A DNA stretch of 56,122 bases from VRUE01 sp035693025 (lineage in GTDB: Bacteria > Actinomycetota > Thermoleophilia > Solirubrobacterales > 70-9), in NCBI GenBank assembly GCA_035693025.1, contig DASSHI010000048.1, positions 1 to 56,122 on the forward strand, read 5' to 3'. A model generated the notes under the pieces. It was not told where the DNA came from. It searched no databases and saw nothing but the letters and a program-made list of their open reading frames with translations. This document shows, in pieces, positions 24,807-32,992 of this stretch. The translations under genes and the position numbers were made by a program. Position 1 is the first letter of the stretch; the number at the start of each line of letters is the position of its first letter.

Positions 24807-25946
24807 CTAGGCGCCCTCGAGCTGCTCGATGCCGCTGGCCCGCTGGCCACCGGCGGCCAGCATCAGCTTGAAGTCGTGCGGGCTGGAGGCGTAGTCGAGC
24901 GCGACCTGCTCGGCGATCTTGCCTTCCATCACGTAGTGCAGCAGCGACTGGTCGAAGGTGCGCATGCCGTAGTACTCGCCCTCGGCGATCACCTCGGTGA
25001 TCTTGCCGGTCTCGTCCGGGTTGAGGATCAGGTCCTGGACGCGGCCGGTGACGACCAGCACCTCGGAGGCGGGCACGCGGCCGGCGCCGCTGACGTCCGG
25101 CACGAGGCGCTGGGCGATCGCCCCGCGCAGGGTCGAGGCGAGCATCACCCGCGCCTGATGCTGCAGGTGCGGCGGGAAGAAGTCGATGATGCGGTTGATC
25201 GTCTCCGTCGCGTCGAGGGTGTGGACGGTGGAGAGGACGAGGTGGCCGGTCTCCGCCGCCGAGAGCGCCGTGCGCACCGTCTCCTCGTCGCGCATCTCGC
25301 CGATCAGGATCACGTCGGGGTCCTGGCGCAGGACACGGCGCATCGCGCGGGCGAAGCTTTCGGTATCCGAGCCGACCTCGCGCTGGTTGACGATCGAGCC
25401 TTTGTCTTCGTGCAGGTACTCGATCGGGTCCTCGAGCGTGACGATGTGGTGCGCGCGGGTGCGGTTGATGTGGTCGATCATCGCCGCCAGGGTCGTGCTC
25501 TTGCCCGAGCCGGTGGTGCCGGTGACGAGGATGATCCCGCGCTGCTCCTCGGCCAGGCTGGTGACGACCTCGGGCAGGCCGAGATCCTCTACCGAGCGGA
25601 TTTCGAAGGGGATCGCGCGGCAGACGATCGAGGTCGAGCTGCGCTGTTTGAAGGTGTTGACGCGGAAGCGCGAGATGCCGGGGATCGCGTAGGAGAAGTC
25701 GGCCTCGCCGGTTTCCTCGAACTCGGTCAGCGAGCGCACCTCGGCGATGTCGTGAAAGGCCTTGTCGGTGTCCTCGCCGGTGAGCGGCTCGTGCCCCTCG
25801 AGCGGGACGAGCTCCCCGTGCAAGCGGATCGTCGGCGGCGCCGCGACCTTGACGTGAAGGTCCGATCCGCCTCGCTCGACGAGCGTGCGCAGCGCTGAGT
25901 CGATCTCGAACATCGGGGCTTTATCGGCCGCGACGCCCGGGTTCAT
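24807..25946 (-). CDS. pilT: PilT-type secretion/retraction ATPase
   Basis: A 379-residue hexameric ATPase of the PilT/GspE family. Walker A is GTTGSGKSTTLAAMI, the Asp box near VTLEDPIEYLHEDKGS, Walker B is DPDVILIGEMRDEETV and the His box is GHLVLSTVHTLDATET. PilT retracts type IV pili. The N-terminus (LVERGGSDLHVKVAAPPTIR) is the typical PAS-like PilT region. No other pilus gene lies in the window, so its machine is encoded elsewhere. The start is ATG 25946, with a possible later start at residue 12. Confidence 0.9.
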   Translation of the reverse strand: MNPGVAADKAPMFEIDSALRTLVERGGSDLHVKVAAPPTIRLHGELVPLEGHEPLTGEDTDKAFHDIAEVRSLTEFEETGEADFSYAIPGISRFRVNTFKQRSSTSIVCRAIPFEIRSVEDLGLPEVVTSLAEEQRGIILVTGTTGSGKSTTLAAMIDHINRTRAHHIVTLEDPIEYLHEDKGSIVNQREVGSDTESFARAMRRVLRQDPDVILIGEMRDEETVRTALSAAETGHLVLSTVHTLDATETINRIIDFFPPHLQHQARVMLASTLRGAIAQRLVPDVSGAGRVPASEVLVVTGRVQDLILNPDETGKITEVIAEGEYYGMRTFDQSLLHYVMEGKIAEQVALDYASSPHDFKLMLAAGGQRASGIEQLEGA

Positions 25947-26031
25947 TAACCGTGCTCGGGCCGCAGCATCACGATCGCTTCCGCCGCCGCGTCGGCGATG
26001 ATCGGCTCGACCCCTCGAGAGGAGAGCAGAG

Positions 26032-26673
26032 ATGGAGACCCCGTCCTACCCGGTGGAGACCCCGTCCTCCTACCCGGTCACATTCTCAGTCGGCTATCCC
26101 GACCGGCAGCTGAACCGGCTGACGAGCTTCTTTCGCATCTTCACGGTGATCCCGATCGCGATCGTCCTTCAACTGCTTCCCGGCTCGAGCATCAGCAACT
26201 ACGGCGCCAGCGTCGCCATCGCGGCGGGCAGCATCGTCTTCGTCCCGACCGTGCTGATGATCCTTTTCAGGAAGAAGTACCCGCGCTGGTGGTTCGATTG
26301 GAACCTCGAGCTGACGCGCTTCTCCAACCGCGTCGGCGTCTACCTGTTCCTGATGGACGACGAATACCCGTCGACCGACGAACGTCAGGCCGTCCGCCTC
26401 GACTTCCCCTATCCGAACGCCGAGCGCCTGGAGCGGGGATTGCCGCTGGTCAAGTGGCTGCTCGCCATCCCCCACTACTTCGTGCTCTTCTTCCTCTACA
26501 TCGGCGTTGTCTTCGCCCTGATCGGAGCCTGGTTCGCAATCCTCTTCACCGGGCGCTACCCGCGCGCCATCTTCGGCTTCGTCGAGGGCACGATGCGCTG
26601 GAGCAACCGCGTAACCGGCTACGCCTTCACCCTGGTCACCGATCAGTACCCGCCGTTCCGGCTGAGGCCCTGA
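26032..26673 (+). CDS. DUF4389 membrane protein
   Basis: A 213-residue protein with the DUF4389 pattern: YPVTFSVGYPDRQLNRLTSF, a helix FRIFTVIPIAIVLQLLPGSS, and then paired helices near KWLLAIPHYFVLFFLYIGVV. Conserved repeats such as FTGRYPRAIFGFVEG and MRWSNRVTGYAF follow. The function is unknown in general. A tandem duplication of GGAGACCCCGTCC...TACCCGGT at the N-terminus gives ETPSYPV followed by ETPSSYPV. GGAGAG lies just before ATG 26032. The gene is convergent with the Rrf2 gene. Confidence 0.82.
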   Translation: METPSYPVETPSSYPVTFSVGYPDRQLNRLTSFFRIFTVIPIAIVLQLLPGSSISNYGASVAIAAGSIVFVPTVLMILFRKKYPRWWFDWNLELTRFSNRVGVYLFLMDDEYPSTDERQAVRLDFPYPNAERLERGLPLVKWLLAIPHYFVLFFLYIGVVFALIGAWFAILFTGRYPRAIFGFVEGTMRWSNRVTGYAFTLVTDQYPPFRLRP

Positions 26674-27129
26674 TCAGCGCGGCGCCCAGGCGTCGGGACG
26701 CCCGGCGAGCTGCTCGACCAGGTCGGGCAGCTCGCCGCTGACCAGGTCGGCCAGGGTGACGTGCTCGAGCACGGCGCGCAGATTGGCGCGGACGGCGATC
26801 CAGACCTCCTGCAGGTGCTCGGCATTGCCCCGGTACTCGATCGACTCCGGTGGGGATGACTGCACGTGGGCGATCGGCCCCTCGACCGCGCGGACGACGT
26901 CGGCGATCGTCACCGTGTCGGCCGGCCTGGCCAGCCAGTAGCCCCCCTTGGCGCCGCGCCGGGCGCGGACGATGCCGTGGTGCTTGAGCTCGAGCAGGAT
27001 GTGCTCGAGGAACTGCAGCGGGATGTCCTGCGCCTCGGCGAGGCGCTCGCCCTTGACGGGTTCGTCGTTGGCGGCGGCCAGCTCCGCGGCGGCGCGGACG
27101 GCGTAGTCGGCCTTGGCTGAGACACGCAT
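26674..27129 (-). CDS. Rrf2-family transcriptional regulator without iron-sulfur cysteines
   Basis: A 151-residue Rrf2 protein: MRVSAKADYAVRAAAELAAA, then IPLQFLEHILLELKHHGIVR and RARRGAKGGYWLARPADTVT. The sequence has no cysteine at all, so it cannot hold the Fe-S cluster of IscR or NsrR, and is more like CymR-type members that sense a metabolite or a partner enzyme. It lies upstream-to-downstream in line with the TSUP exporter gene, 13 bp after it, so it may belong to the same operon and regulate sulfur or precursor transport. The target is not proven. Confidence 0.85.
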   Translation of the reverse strand: MRVSAKADYAVRAAAELAAANDEPVKGERLAEAQDIPLQFLEHILLELKHHGIVRARRGAKGGYWLARPADTVTIADVVRAVEGPIAHVQSSPPESIEYRGNAEHLQEVWIAVRANLRAVLEHVTLADLVSGELPDLVEQLAGRPDAWAPR

Positions 27130-27142
27130 GGCGGCTAGTAAA

Positions 27143-28051
27143 TCAACCGGCCGATTCGAGGACGGGCTCCGCTTCGCGCTGGCGACGACGGTGCAGGACG
27201 CGCGGCGCGGCGAGGATCGCCCCCAGGCCGATTCCGGCGACGAGGGCGGCGATCGGCCAGACGTTGGGGTCGCCCTTCTGGATCGTGACGATGCCCGATC
27301 CGATCAGGACGACGCCGAGCCCGGTGCGGATGAAGCCCTGCGGCGCCCGGTTCGACAGCGCAGCGCCGATGATGACGCCGGGGATCGAGCCAATCAGGAT
27401 GTTGCCCGCCAGGGTGAAGTCGACGTTGCCCCCGACCCAATGCGCGATGCCTGCCGCCCAGAGCAGCACGGCGGCATGGAAGACGTCGGTGCCGACGACC
27501 TTCTTCGGCGCCAGGCGGTAGACCGCGATCAGCAGGATCGCGATCACCGTGCCGGAGCCCGCCGAGGTGATGCCGATGACGAAGCCGGTGGTGGCCCCGA
27601 TCAGGACCGCGGCGACCTTGTGCCGCCGTTCGACGTCGAAGCGGTCGCGCTCGTCGACCAGGTCGCGCAGGATCAGCGCGCGCGCCAGGGTGACGACGCC
27701 GACCATCAGCAGGGTGCCGCCGAGGACCGCGTAGACCAGCGAGTCGAGCCGGTCTTCGCCGATCCGGTCCTGGATGTAGGAGACGAGCGCCACCCCGGCG
27801 ATCGCCGCGGGCACGCTGCCCGTCGCCAGCCATTTGACCAGCTCCATGTTCACCGTCTTCATCCGTAGGTGGCGCCAGCCGCCCACGGTCTTGGTCACAG
27901 CCGAGTAGAAGATGTCGGTGCCGATCGCCGTGGTCGGCTGGATGCCGAAGATCAGGATCAGCAGCGGGGTCATCAGCGAGCCGCCGCCCATGCCGGTCAT
28001 GCCGACGAGAATGCCGATGCCGAGTCCGAAAGCGATGATTGCCGGGTCCAT
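27143..28051 (-). CDS. TSUP (TauE/SafE) family anion exporter
   Basis: A 302-residue membrane protein with about eight helices. The two TSUP half-repeats are GILVGMTGMGGGSLMTPLLI near residue 15 and GFVIGITSAGSGTVIAILLI near residue 155. Blocks such as TTAIGTDIFYSAVTKTVGGW and KKVVGTDVFHAAVL are the family's TD motifs. TauE/SafE proteins move sulfite, sulfonates or organic acids. It is divergent from the ThiZXY-like ABC transporter and followed by an Rrf2 gene. Substrate is not decided by sequence. Confidence 0.88.
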   Translation of the reverse strand: MDPAIIAFGLGIGILVGMTGMGGGSLMTPLLILIFGIQPTTAIGTDIFYSAVTKTVGGWRHLRMKTVNMELVKWLATGSVPAAIAGVALVSYIQDRIGEDRLDSLVYAVLGGTLLMVGVVTLARALILRDLVDERDRFDVERRHKVAAVLIGATTGFVIGITSAGSGTVIAILLIAVYRLAPKKVVGTDVFHAAVLLWAAGIAHWVGGNVDFTLAGNILIGSIPGVIIGAALSNRAPQGFIRTGLGVVLIGSGIVTIQKGDPNVWPIAALVAGIGLGAILAAPRVLHRRRQREAEPVLESAG

Positions 28052-28082
28052 TTGGGGTCTCCGCTAGGGGTTATCGACTTTC

Positions 28083-28099
28083 CTGACCTCTTTAGTCAG
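28083..28099. promoter_or_regulatory. Inverted repeat between divergent TSUP and ABC transporter genes
   Basis: CTGAC and GTCAG are separated by seven bases, in the middle of the 77-bp space between the two starts. It is a candidate operator for the nearby Rrf2 regulator or another repressor. Confidence 0.4.
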
Positions 28100-28128
28100 A
28101 AGCGCAGATTGCGGCAGGATATCAAGCT

Positions 28129-28878
28129 GTGGTCTCGATCAAGGCCATTTCCCACTCCTATGGCGAGCTGGCGGCGATCGACCGCCTCGATCTGCACGCC
28201 CCGGCGCACGGCGTGCTCGGCCTGGTCGGTCCTTCGGGCTGCGGCAAGTCGACCCTGCTCGAGCTGATCGCCGGCCTGCAGCAACCGAGCAGCGGCGAGA
28301 TCGAGGTCGGGGGAGAGAGAACCGCCGAGGCGCGCCTTTCGCGCTGCGCCTTCATGCCCCAGCGGGACCTGCTGCTGCCCTGGCTCAGCGCGATCGACAA
28401 CGCCGCGCTGGCGCTGCGCAATCGCGGCGCCGGGCGCCGCGCGGCACGGGAGGAGGCAAGCCGGCTCTTCGAGCGCTTCGGCCTCGCGGGCTTCGAGCGG
28501 ACGCCGCCGGCCGAGCTCTCCGGCGGGATGCGACAGCGCGTCGCCTTCCTGCGCACCCTCGTCGCCGGCAAGCCGGTGCTGGCGCTCGACGAGCCCTTCG
28601 CCTCGCTCGACGCGATCACGCGCGCCGAGATGCAGGGCTGGCTTGCCTCCGCGCTGAGCGAGGACCCGCGTACCGTCGTCCTCGTCACCCACGACGTAGA
28701 GGAGGCGCTCTACCTCGCCGACCGCGTCGCCGTGCTGTCGGCCCGCCCCGGCCGCGTGGTCGAGGAGCTGAGCGCGCCCTCCCCACGCGCGCCCGACCGC
28801 GACGCCACCGTCACCTCCCCCGAGTTCGTCGCCACCCGCGAGCGCGCCATAGCCGCCCTGCACAGGGGGTCGAGATGA
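28129..28878 (+). CDS. ABC transporter ATP-binding protein (ThiZ/SsuB type)
   Basis: A 249-residue ABC ATPase. Walker A is GPSGCGKSTLL, the Q-loop FMPQRDLLLPW, the signature LSGGMRQR, Walker B VLALDEPFASLD and the H-loop VTHDVEEAL. The family energises uptake of nitrate, sulfonates or pyrimidine precursors. The start is GTG 28129. The stop overlaps the start of the permease gene by four bases (ATGA). The substrate-binding partner downstream points to a thiamine pyrimidine precursor, which makes ThiZ the most likely role. Confidence 0.88.
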   Translation: MVSIKAISHSYGELAAIDRLDLHAPAHGVLGLVGPSGCGKSTLLELIAGLQQPSSGEIEVGGERTAEARLSRCAFMPQRDLLLPWLSAIDNAALALRNRGAGRRAAREEASRLFERFGLAGFERTPPAELSGGMRQRVAFLRTLVAGKPVLALDEPFASLDAITRAEMQGWLASALSEDPRTVVLVTHDVEEALYLADRVAVLSARPGRVVEELSAPSPRAPDRDATVTSPEFVATRERAIAALHRGSR

Positions 28879-29627
28879 GCCGATGGGCACTGCCGGCACT
28901 GCTGCTCGCCGCGTTGATCGGGGCCTGGCAGGTCGCCGCCTCGAGCGGGGCGCTCGCCGACGTGTTCAACGTCGAATCGTTCCTCGTCCCCTCCCCCGCC
29001 GAAATCGCCTCCTCGCTGTGGGACAACCGCTCGCTGCTGGCCGAAAACGCCTGGGTGACGCTGCGGGAGATCGTCCTGGGCTTCCTCATCGGATTGGCCG
29101 TTGGCCTCCTTTTCGCGGTCCTGCTGCGCCTCTCCGTAACGCTGCGGCGCGCCACCTACCCTCTGATGGTCGCCTCGCAGGCGATCCCGGTCCTCGTCTT
29201 CGCGCCGATCCTCGTCGTCTGGTTCGGCTATGGGATCGGGCCGAAGCTGGCGATCGTCGCGATCGTCTGCTTCTTCCCGATTGCGGTTGCGACTGCTGAC
29301 GGCTTGCGCTCGGTCGATCCCGAGGCGATCAAGATGATGCGGACGCTCGACGCTTCTCGCCTTCAGCTCCTGCTGCGCGTCGAAATACCGACCTCGCTGC
29401 CATCGGCATTCAGCGGAGCGCGAATCGCACTCGCCTTTGCGCCGATCGGGGCCGTCTTCGGCGAGTGGGCAGGCTCCGACTCAGGCCTCGGCCACCTGAT
29501 CCTCCAGGACAACGCCCAACTGGAAACCGCACGGGTCTTCGCCGCCGTCACGCTGCTCTCGCTGATCGGGGTCGGCCTGTACGGCCTTTTGGCCCTCGCA
29601 GAGCGCCGCATCGTCACTTGGCGATAG
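28875..29627 (+). CDS. ABC transporter permease (ThiX/SsuC type)
   Basis: A 250-residue BPD permease with five to six helices. The EAA-like coupling loop is MMRTLDASRLQLLLRVEIPT followed by SLPSAFSGARIALAFAPIGA. It overlaps the ATPase gene by four bases and is followed ten bases later by the substrate-binding protein gene. The complex would sit in the membrane with one or two copies of this subunit. Glutamate codons are mixed GAA and GAG, unlike the GAG-only ATPase gene. Confidence 0.87.
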   Translation: MSRWALPALLLAALIGAWQVAASSGALADVFNVESFLVPSPAEIASSLWDNRSLLAENAWVTLREIVLGFLIGLAVGLLFAVLLRLSVTLRRATYPLMVASQAIPVLVFAPILVVWFGYGIGPKLAIVAIVCFFPIAVATADGLRSVDPEAIKMMRTLDASRLQLLLRVEIPTSLPSAFSGARIALAFAPIGAVFGEWAGSDSGLGHLILQDNAQLETARVFAAVTLLSLIGVGLYGLLALAERRIVTWR

Positions 29628-29637
29628 AAACCAGGGG

Positions 29638-30645
29638 ATGAAGCGCCTCCGCCTGCCCGCGTTCGCCGCGGCCGTCGCCCTGATCGCTCTCGCCCTTGGG
29701 CTCGCCGCCTGCGGCCAGAAGAGCGACGAGACGACCGGCAGCGCGACCGAATCGCTCAGCCTGACGCTCGACTTCTATCCCAATCCGGACCACGCCGGGA
29801 TCTACATTGCGCAGAAGCTCGGCTACTTCGAAGATGCCGGGCTCGACGTCTCGATCCACACCCCGTCGGACCCGGCGGCGCCGATCAAGCAGGTGGCCGC
29901 CGGCCAGACCGACCTTGCGATCTCGTATGAGCCCGAGGTCCTGCTCGCGCACGAACAGGGGCTCGAAGTCCTCGCCGTCGGCGCGATCGTCGACCGCCCG
30001 CTGACCTCGCTGATCTGGCTGAAGAAATCAGGCATCGGCGGCGTCGCCGGCCTGCGCGGCAAGACCATCGCCACCGCCGGCATCCCCTACCAGGACGCCT
30101 ACCTGAAGACGATCCTCGCCCGCGCCAAGCTCTCCCCCTCCGACGTGAGCAGCGTCAACGTCGGCTACGGGCTGCTGCCGGCCCTGGTCGGCGGCCGCGC
30201 CCAGGCGATGCTGGGCGGCTTCAGCAACGTCGAGGGAGTCGACCTGAAGCTGCGGGGGAAGAACCCGGTCGTGACGCCGGTCGACAAGCTCGGCGTCCCC
30301 ACCTACGACGAGCTCGTCCTCGTCGCCAACCGCAAGGCGCTCGAAGAAGATCCGCAGAGGATCCGCCTCTTCCTCGGCGCGCTGGCGCGTGGCACCGCAG
30401 CGGCGGTGAAAAACCCCGAAGCGGCGACCAGGGCGCTGCTGGCGGCCAACTCCGACCTCGACCCGAAGCTGACTCGGGCGGAGGTCGCGGCGACGCTGCC
30501 GCTGCTCTCCAAGCGCGGCACGATGAACCCGACCGAGTGGCAGGCCTTCATCGCCTGGATGCAGCACAACGAATTGATCGCAGGTCGCCCGGCGACCGCA
30601 GAAGTGCTCAGCAACGAATACCTGGCCGGCCAGATTCCCGGCTAG
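29638..30645 (+). CDS. NMT1/THI5-like substrate-binding lipoprotein (ThiY-like)
   Basis: A 335-residue binding protein. Signal and lipobox are ALGLAAC, with Cys at about residue 25. The start of the mature domain, LTLDFYPNPDHAGIYIAQKL, then GYFEDAGLDVSIHTPSDPAA and KQVAAGQTDLAISYEPEVLL, closely fits the ThiY/THI5-like group that binds formyl-aminopyrimidine, a breakdown product of thiamine. Sulfonate and nitrate binding are alternatives. AGGGG lies just before ATG 29638. It completes a three-gene importer. No thiamine riboswitch was found upstream of the operon. Confidence 0.85.
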   Translation: MKRLRLPAFAAAVALIALALGLAACGQKSDETTGSATESLSLTLDFYPNPDHAGIYIAQKLGYFEDAGLDVSIHTPSDPAAPIKQVAAGQTDLAISYEPEVLLAHEQGLEVLAVGAIVDRPLTSLIWLKKSGIGGVAGLRGKTIATAGIPYQDAYLKTILARAKLSPSDVSSVNVGYGLLPALVGGRAQAMLGGFSNVEGVDLKLRGKNPVVTPVDKLGVPTYDELVLVANRKALEEDPQRIRLFLGALARGTAAAVKNPEAATRALLAANSDLDPKLTRAEVAATLPLLSKRGTMNPTEWQAFIAWMQHNELIAGRPATAEVLSNEYLAGQIPG

Positions 30646-30651
30646 AAAGCT

Positions 30652-32949
30652 CTAGCGGGCCAGCTCGCCGATCAGCTCGAAGCCACCCTCGCGCAGGAGC
30701 CCGGTCACTTTCTCCGGCGTGAGCGGCCGGGAGAAGAGATGGCCCTGGGCGAAATCGCAGCCGAGGCGACGCAGCTCGGAGAGCTGCTCTTCGCGCTCGA
30801 CGCCCTCGGCGATCGCGTCGAGCGAGAGCGCGCGGGCCATGCCGATCACCGCCTCGACGATCGCCGTCCGCTCCTGTTCCAGCCCGAGCCCGTCGACGAA
30901 GGAGCGGTCGATCTTCAGCGCGTCGAAGGGGAAGCGGTTGAGGTAGGCGAGCGACGAGTAGCCGGTGCCGAAGTCGTCGAGGACGAGGCGGACGCCGAGC
31001 TCGCTGAGCGCCTCCAGCGTCGCCATCGCGCTCGCCGACTCCTCGACCAGGACGCTCTCGGTCACCTCGAGCCGCAGGTTGACCGGGTCGAGGCCGGTGC
31101 GGGTGAGGATCTCATTCACCTGGCCGGCCAGGTCGCGGTGGGCGACCTGCCGCGCGGAGAGGTTGATCGCGACGTCCAGCGGGCGCTGATCGGGCTGCAG
31201 CTGGTGCCAGCCGAGCGCCTGGCGGCAGGCCGTCTCCTGCACCCAGCGCCCGATCGGCTCGATCAGGCCGCTGTCCTCGGCGATCGGGACGAACTCGCCG
31301 GGGTCGAGCAGGCCGCGCTCGGGATGGTCCCAGCGCACCAGCGCCTCGAGCCCGACGATCTCGCCGCTGCCGAGCGCCACTACCGGCTGGTAATGCAGCT
31401 CGAGCTCGTCGCGGTCGAGTGCGTGGCGCAGATCGCGCTCGGTCTCCAGGCGACGCACCGCGCGCGCCCGCATCTCCGCATCGAACACCTCGCAACGCCC
31501 GCGGCCGCGCTCCTTCGCCCTGTACATCGCGGCGTCGGCGTCGCGGATCAGCATCTCGGCGTCGACCGGCTTGCGCCCTGTCGAGCGGGCGACGGCAATG
31601 CCGATGCTGGCGGTGACGAAGTGATCGGCGCCGCCCATCGAGTAAGGCTCCGAGAAGGCGCCCGCGACGCGATCGGCGATCGCCATCGCCTCTTCCTCGT
31701 CGGCGAGGCGATCGACGAGGATGCCGAACTCGTCGCCGCCGAAGCGAGCGACGATGTCGCCGGGGCGCAGGTGGGCGCGCAGGCGGGGCGCCACCTCGCG
31801 CAGCAGGTCGTCGCCGGCGTGGTGGCCGATGCTGTCGTTGATCAGCTTGAAGTGGTCGAGGTCGAGGAAGAGGATGCCGACCGGCGCGCCCGAGGCGACG
31901 CCGCGGCGCAGGGCGTCGCGCAGCGAATCGACGAAGCTGAGCCGGTTGGGCAGGCCGGTGAGGGAGTCGTGCAGGACGCGGTGGCGCAGCGCCTCGTCCG
32001 CGCTGTGACGCTCCAACGCGTCGGCCAGCACGTTCGCCGAGGCCTGGGCGAAATGAACGTCCTGCGGGGTAAAGCGGCTCGGCTCGGTCGAGTGGAGGTC
32101 GAGCACGCCATAGGGACGCTCCTTGCCGGCGATCGGCACGGCGAGGCTGCTGCGCACGCCGAGCACCCGCAGCGCGGGCGGCATCGAGAAGCGTCGCTCG
32201 CTCTCCCAGTCGTCGACGATCACGTGCAGGCCGGACTCCAGCGCGGCGCCGGCGTGGGAGTCGCGTGCCGCCGAAACACGACGCTCGGCGCCGCCGCCGC
32301 TCTCCTCGAGGCCGGCGCGGAGATGGAGGCGGCGGCCCTCCCGGCTCGCCTCCCAGACACAGGCGGTCTCGACGCCGTCGATCTCGGTCATCAGCGGCAC
32401 CGCCTGCTTTGCCAGCCGGTTCGGGTCGCCGTCCTGCAGCGCGTAGCGGCCGAGCCGCGCCACGGCGGCCTGTTGGGCCGCCGCCCGCTGCAGCTCCTGC
32501 TCGGCCTGCTTGCGCTCGGTGATGTCGTAGAGGACGCCGTGCCAGACCTCGGTCCCGTTCTCGTCCGGCTCCAGCACCGCCTCGTCGAGGATCCAGACGA
32601 CGTCGCCCTCCCGGGTGATCATCCGGTAGTCGATCGGCGGGCACGGCATCCTCGCCTCACTCGTCTTGCTCGTCTCCTGCGCGAGCGCGCGCTCGCGGTC
32701 GTCGGGGTGCAGGCGTTCCACCCAGAGGCCGGGGTCGGCCATCCACTCCTCCGGCGAGTAGCCGAGGATCTCTTCGACCTGGGGGCTGACGTAGCGCCAA
32801 CGCCCCCGTTCCCCCATCTCGCAGGAGTAGACGATCGCGGGCAGGCGCTCGACCAGGCGGCGGTAGTCCTCTCCCGCCGTCGAGATCTCGTCGAGGAACT
32901 CGTTGACCCGCTCCTTGGGCCAACCCTCACCGCGTCCGACAGGGTCCAT
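30652..32949 (-). CDS. PAS-GAF-GGDEF-EAL cyclic-di-GMP protein
   Basis: A 765-residue cytosolic signalling protein. A PAS domain with PAC tail spans about residues 30-150 (AIVYSCEMGERGRWRYVSPQ to DITERKQAEQEL). A GAF domain spans about 165-310. The GGDEF domain (HDSLTGLPNRLSF) has an intact active motif FGGDEF and an intact product-inhibition site RPGD five residues before it. The EAL domain has GLEALVRWDHP, NLRLEVTESVL and DDFGTGYSSLAYL. Both synthesis and breakdown of c-di-GMP look possible. No membrane helix is seen. It is convergent with the ThiY-like gene, with the stops six bases apart. Confidence 0.92.
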   Translation of the reverse strand: MDPVGRGEGWPKERVNEFLDEISTAGEDYRRLVERLPAIVYSCEMGERGRWRYVSPQVEEILGYSPEEWMADPGLWVERLHPDDRERALAQETSKTSEARMPCPPIDYRMITREGDVVWILDEAVLEPDENGTEVWHGVLYDITERKQAEQELQRAAAQQAAVARLGRYALQDGDPNRLAKQAVPLMTEIDGVETACVWEASREGRRLHLRAGLEESGGGAERRVSAARDSHAGAALESGLHVIVDDWESERRFSMPPALRVLGVRSSLAVPIAGKERPYGVLDLHSTEPSRFTPQDVHFAQASANVLADALERHSADEALRHRVLHDSLTGLPNRLSFVDSLRDALRRGVASGAPVGILFLDLDHFKLINDSIGHHAGDDLLREVAPRLRAHLRPGDIVARFGGDEFGILVDRLADEEEAMAIADRVAGAFSEPYSMGGADHFVTASIGIAVARSTGRKPVDAEMLIRDADAAMYRAKERGRGRCEVFDAEMRARAVRRLETERDLRHALDRDELELHYQPVVALGSGEIVGLEALVRWDHPERGLLDPGEFVPIAEDSGLIEPIGRWVQETACRQALGWHQLQPDQRPLDVAINLSARQVAHRDLAGQVNEILTRTGLDPVNLRLEVTESVLVEESASAMATLEALSELGVRLVLDDFGTGYSSLAYLNRFPFDALKIDRSFVDGLGLEQERTAIVEAVIGMARALSLDAIAEGVEREEQLSELRRLGCDFAQGHLFSRPLTPEKVTGLLREGGFELIGELAR

Positions 32950-32992
32950 GCGTGGCCTATCGACAGAGGGGTCGGTTACTTGAAGCTTGCGC

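Noticed and set aside
28052..28128. Possible TPP riboswitch before the ThiZXY-like operon (CTAGGGGT is present)
   Set aside because: The space is only 77 bp, and neither the CTGAGA box nor the conserved 3' half (CCTGATC...GGATAATGCC) is present.
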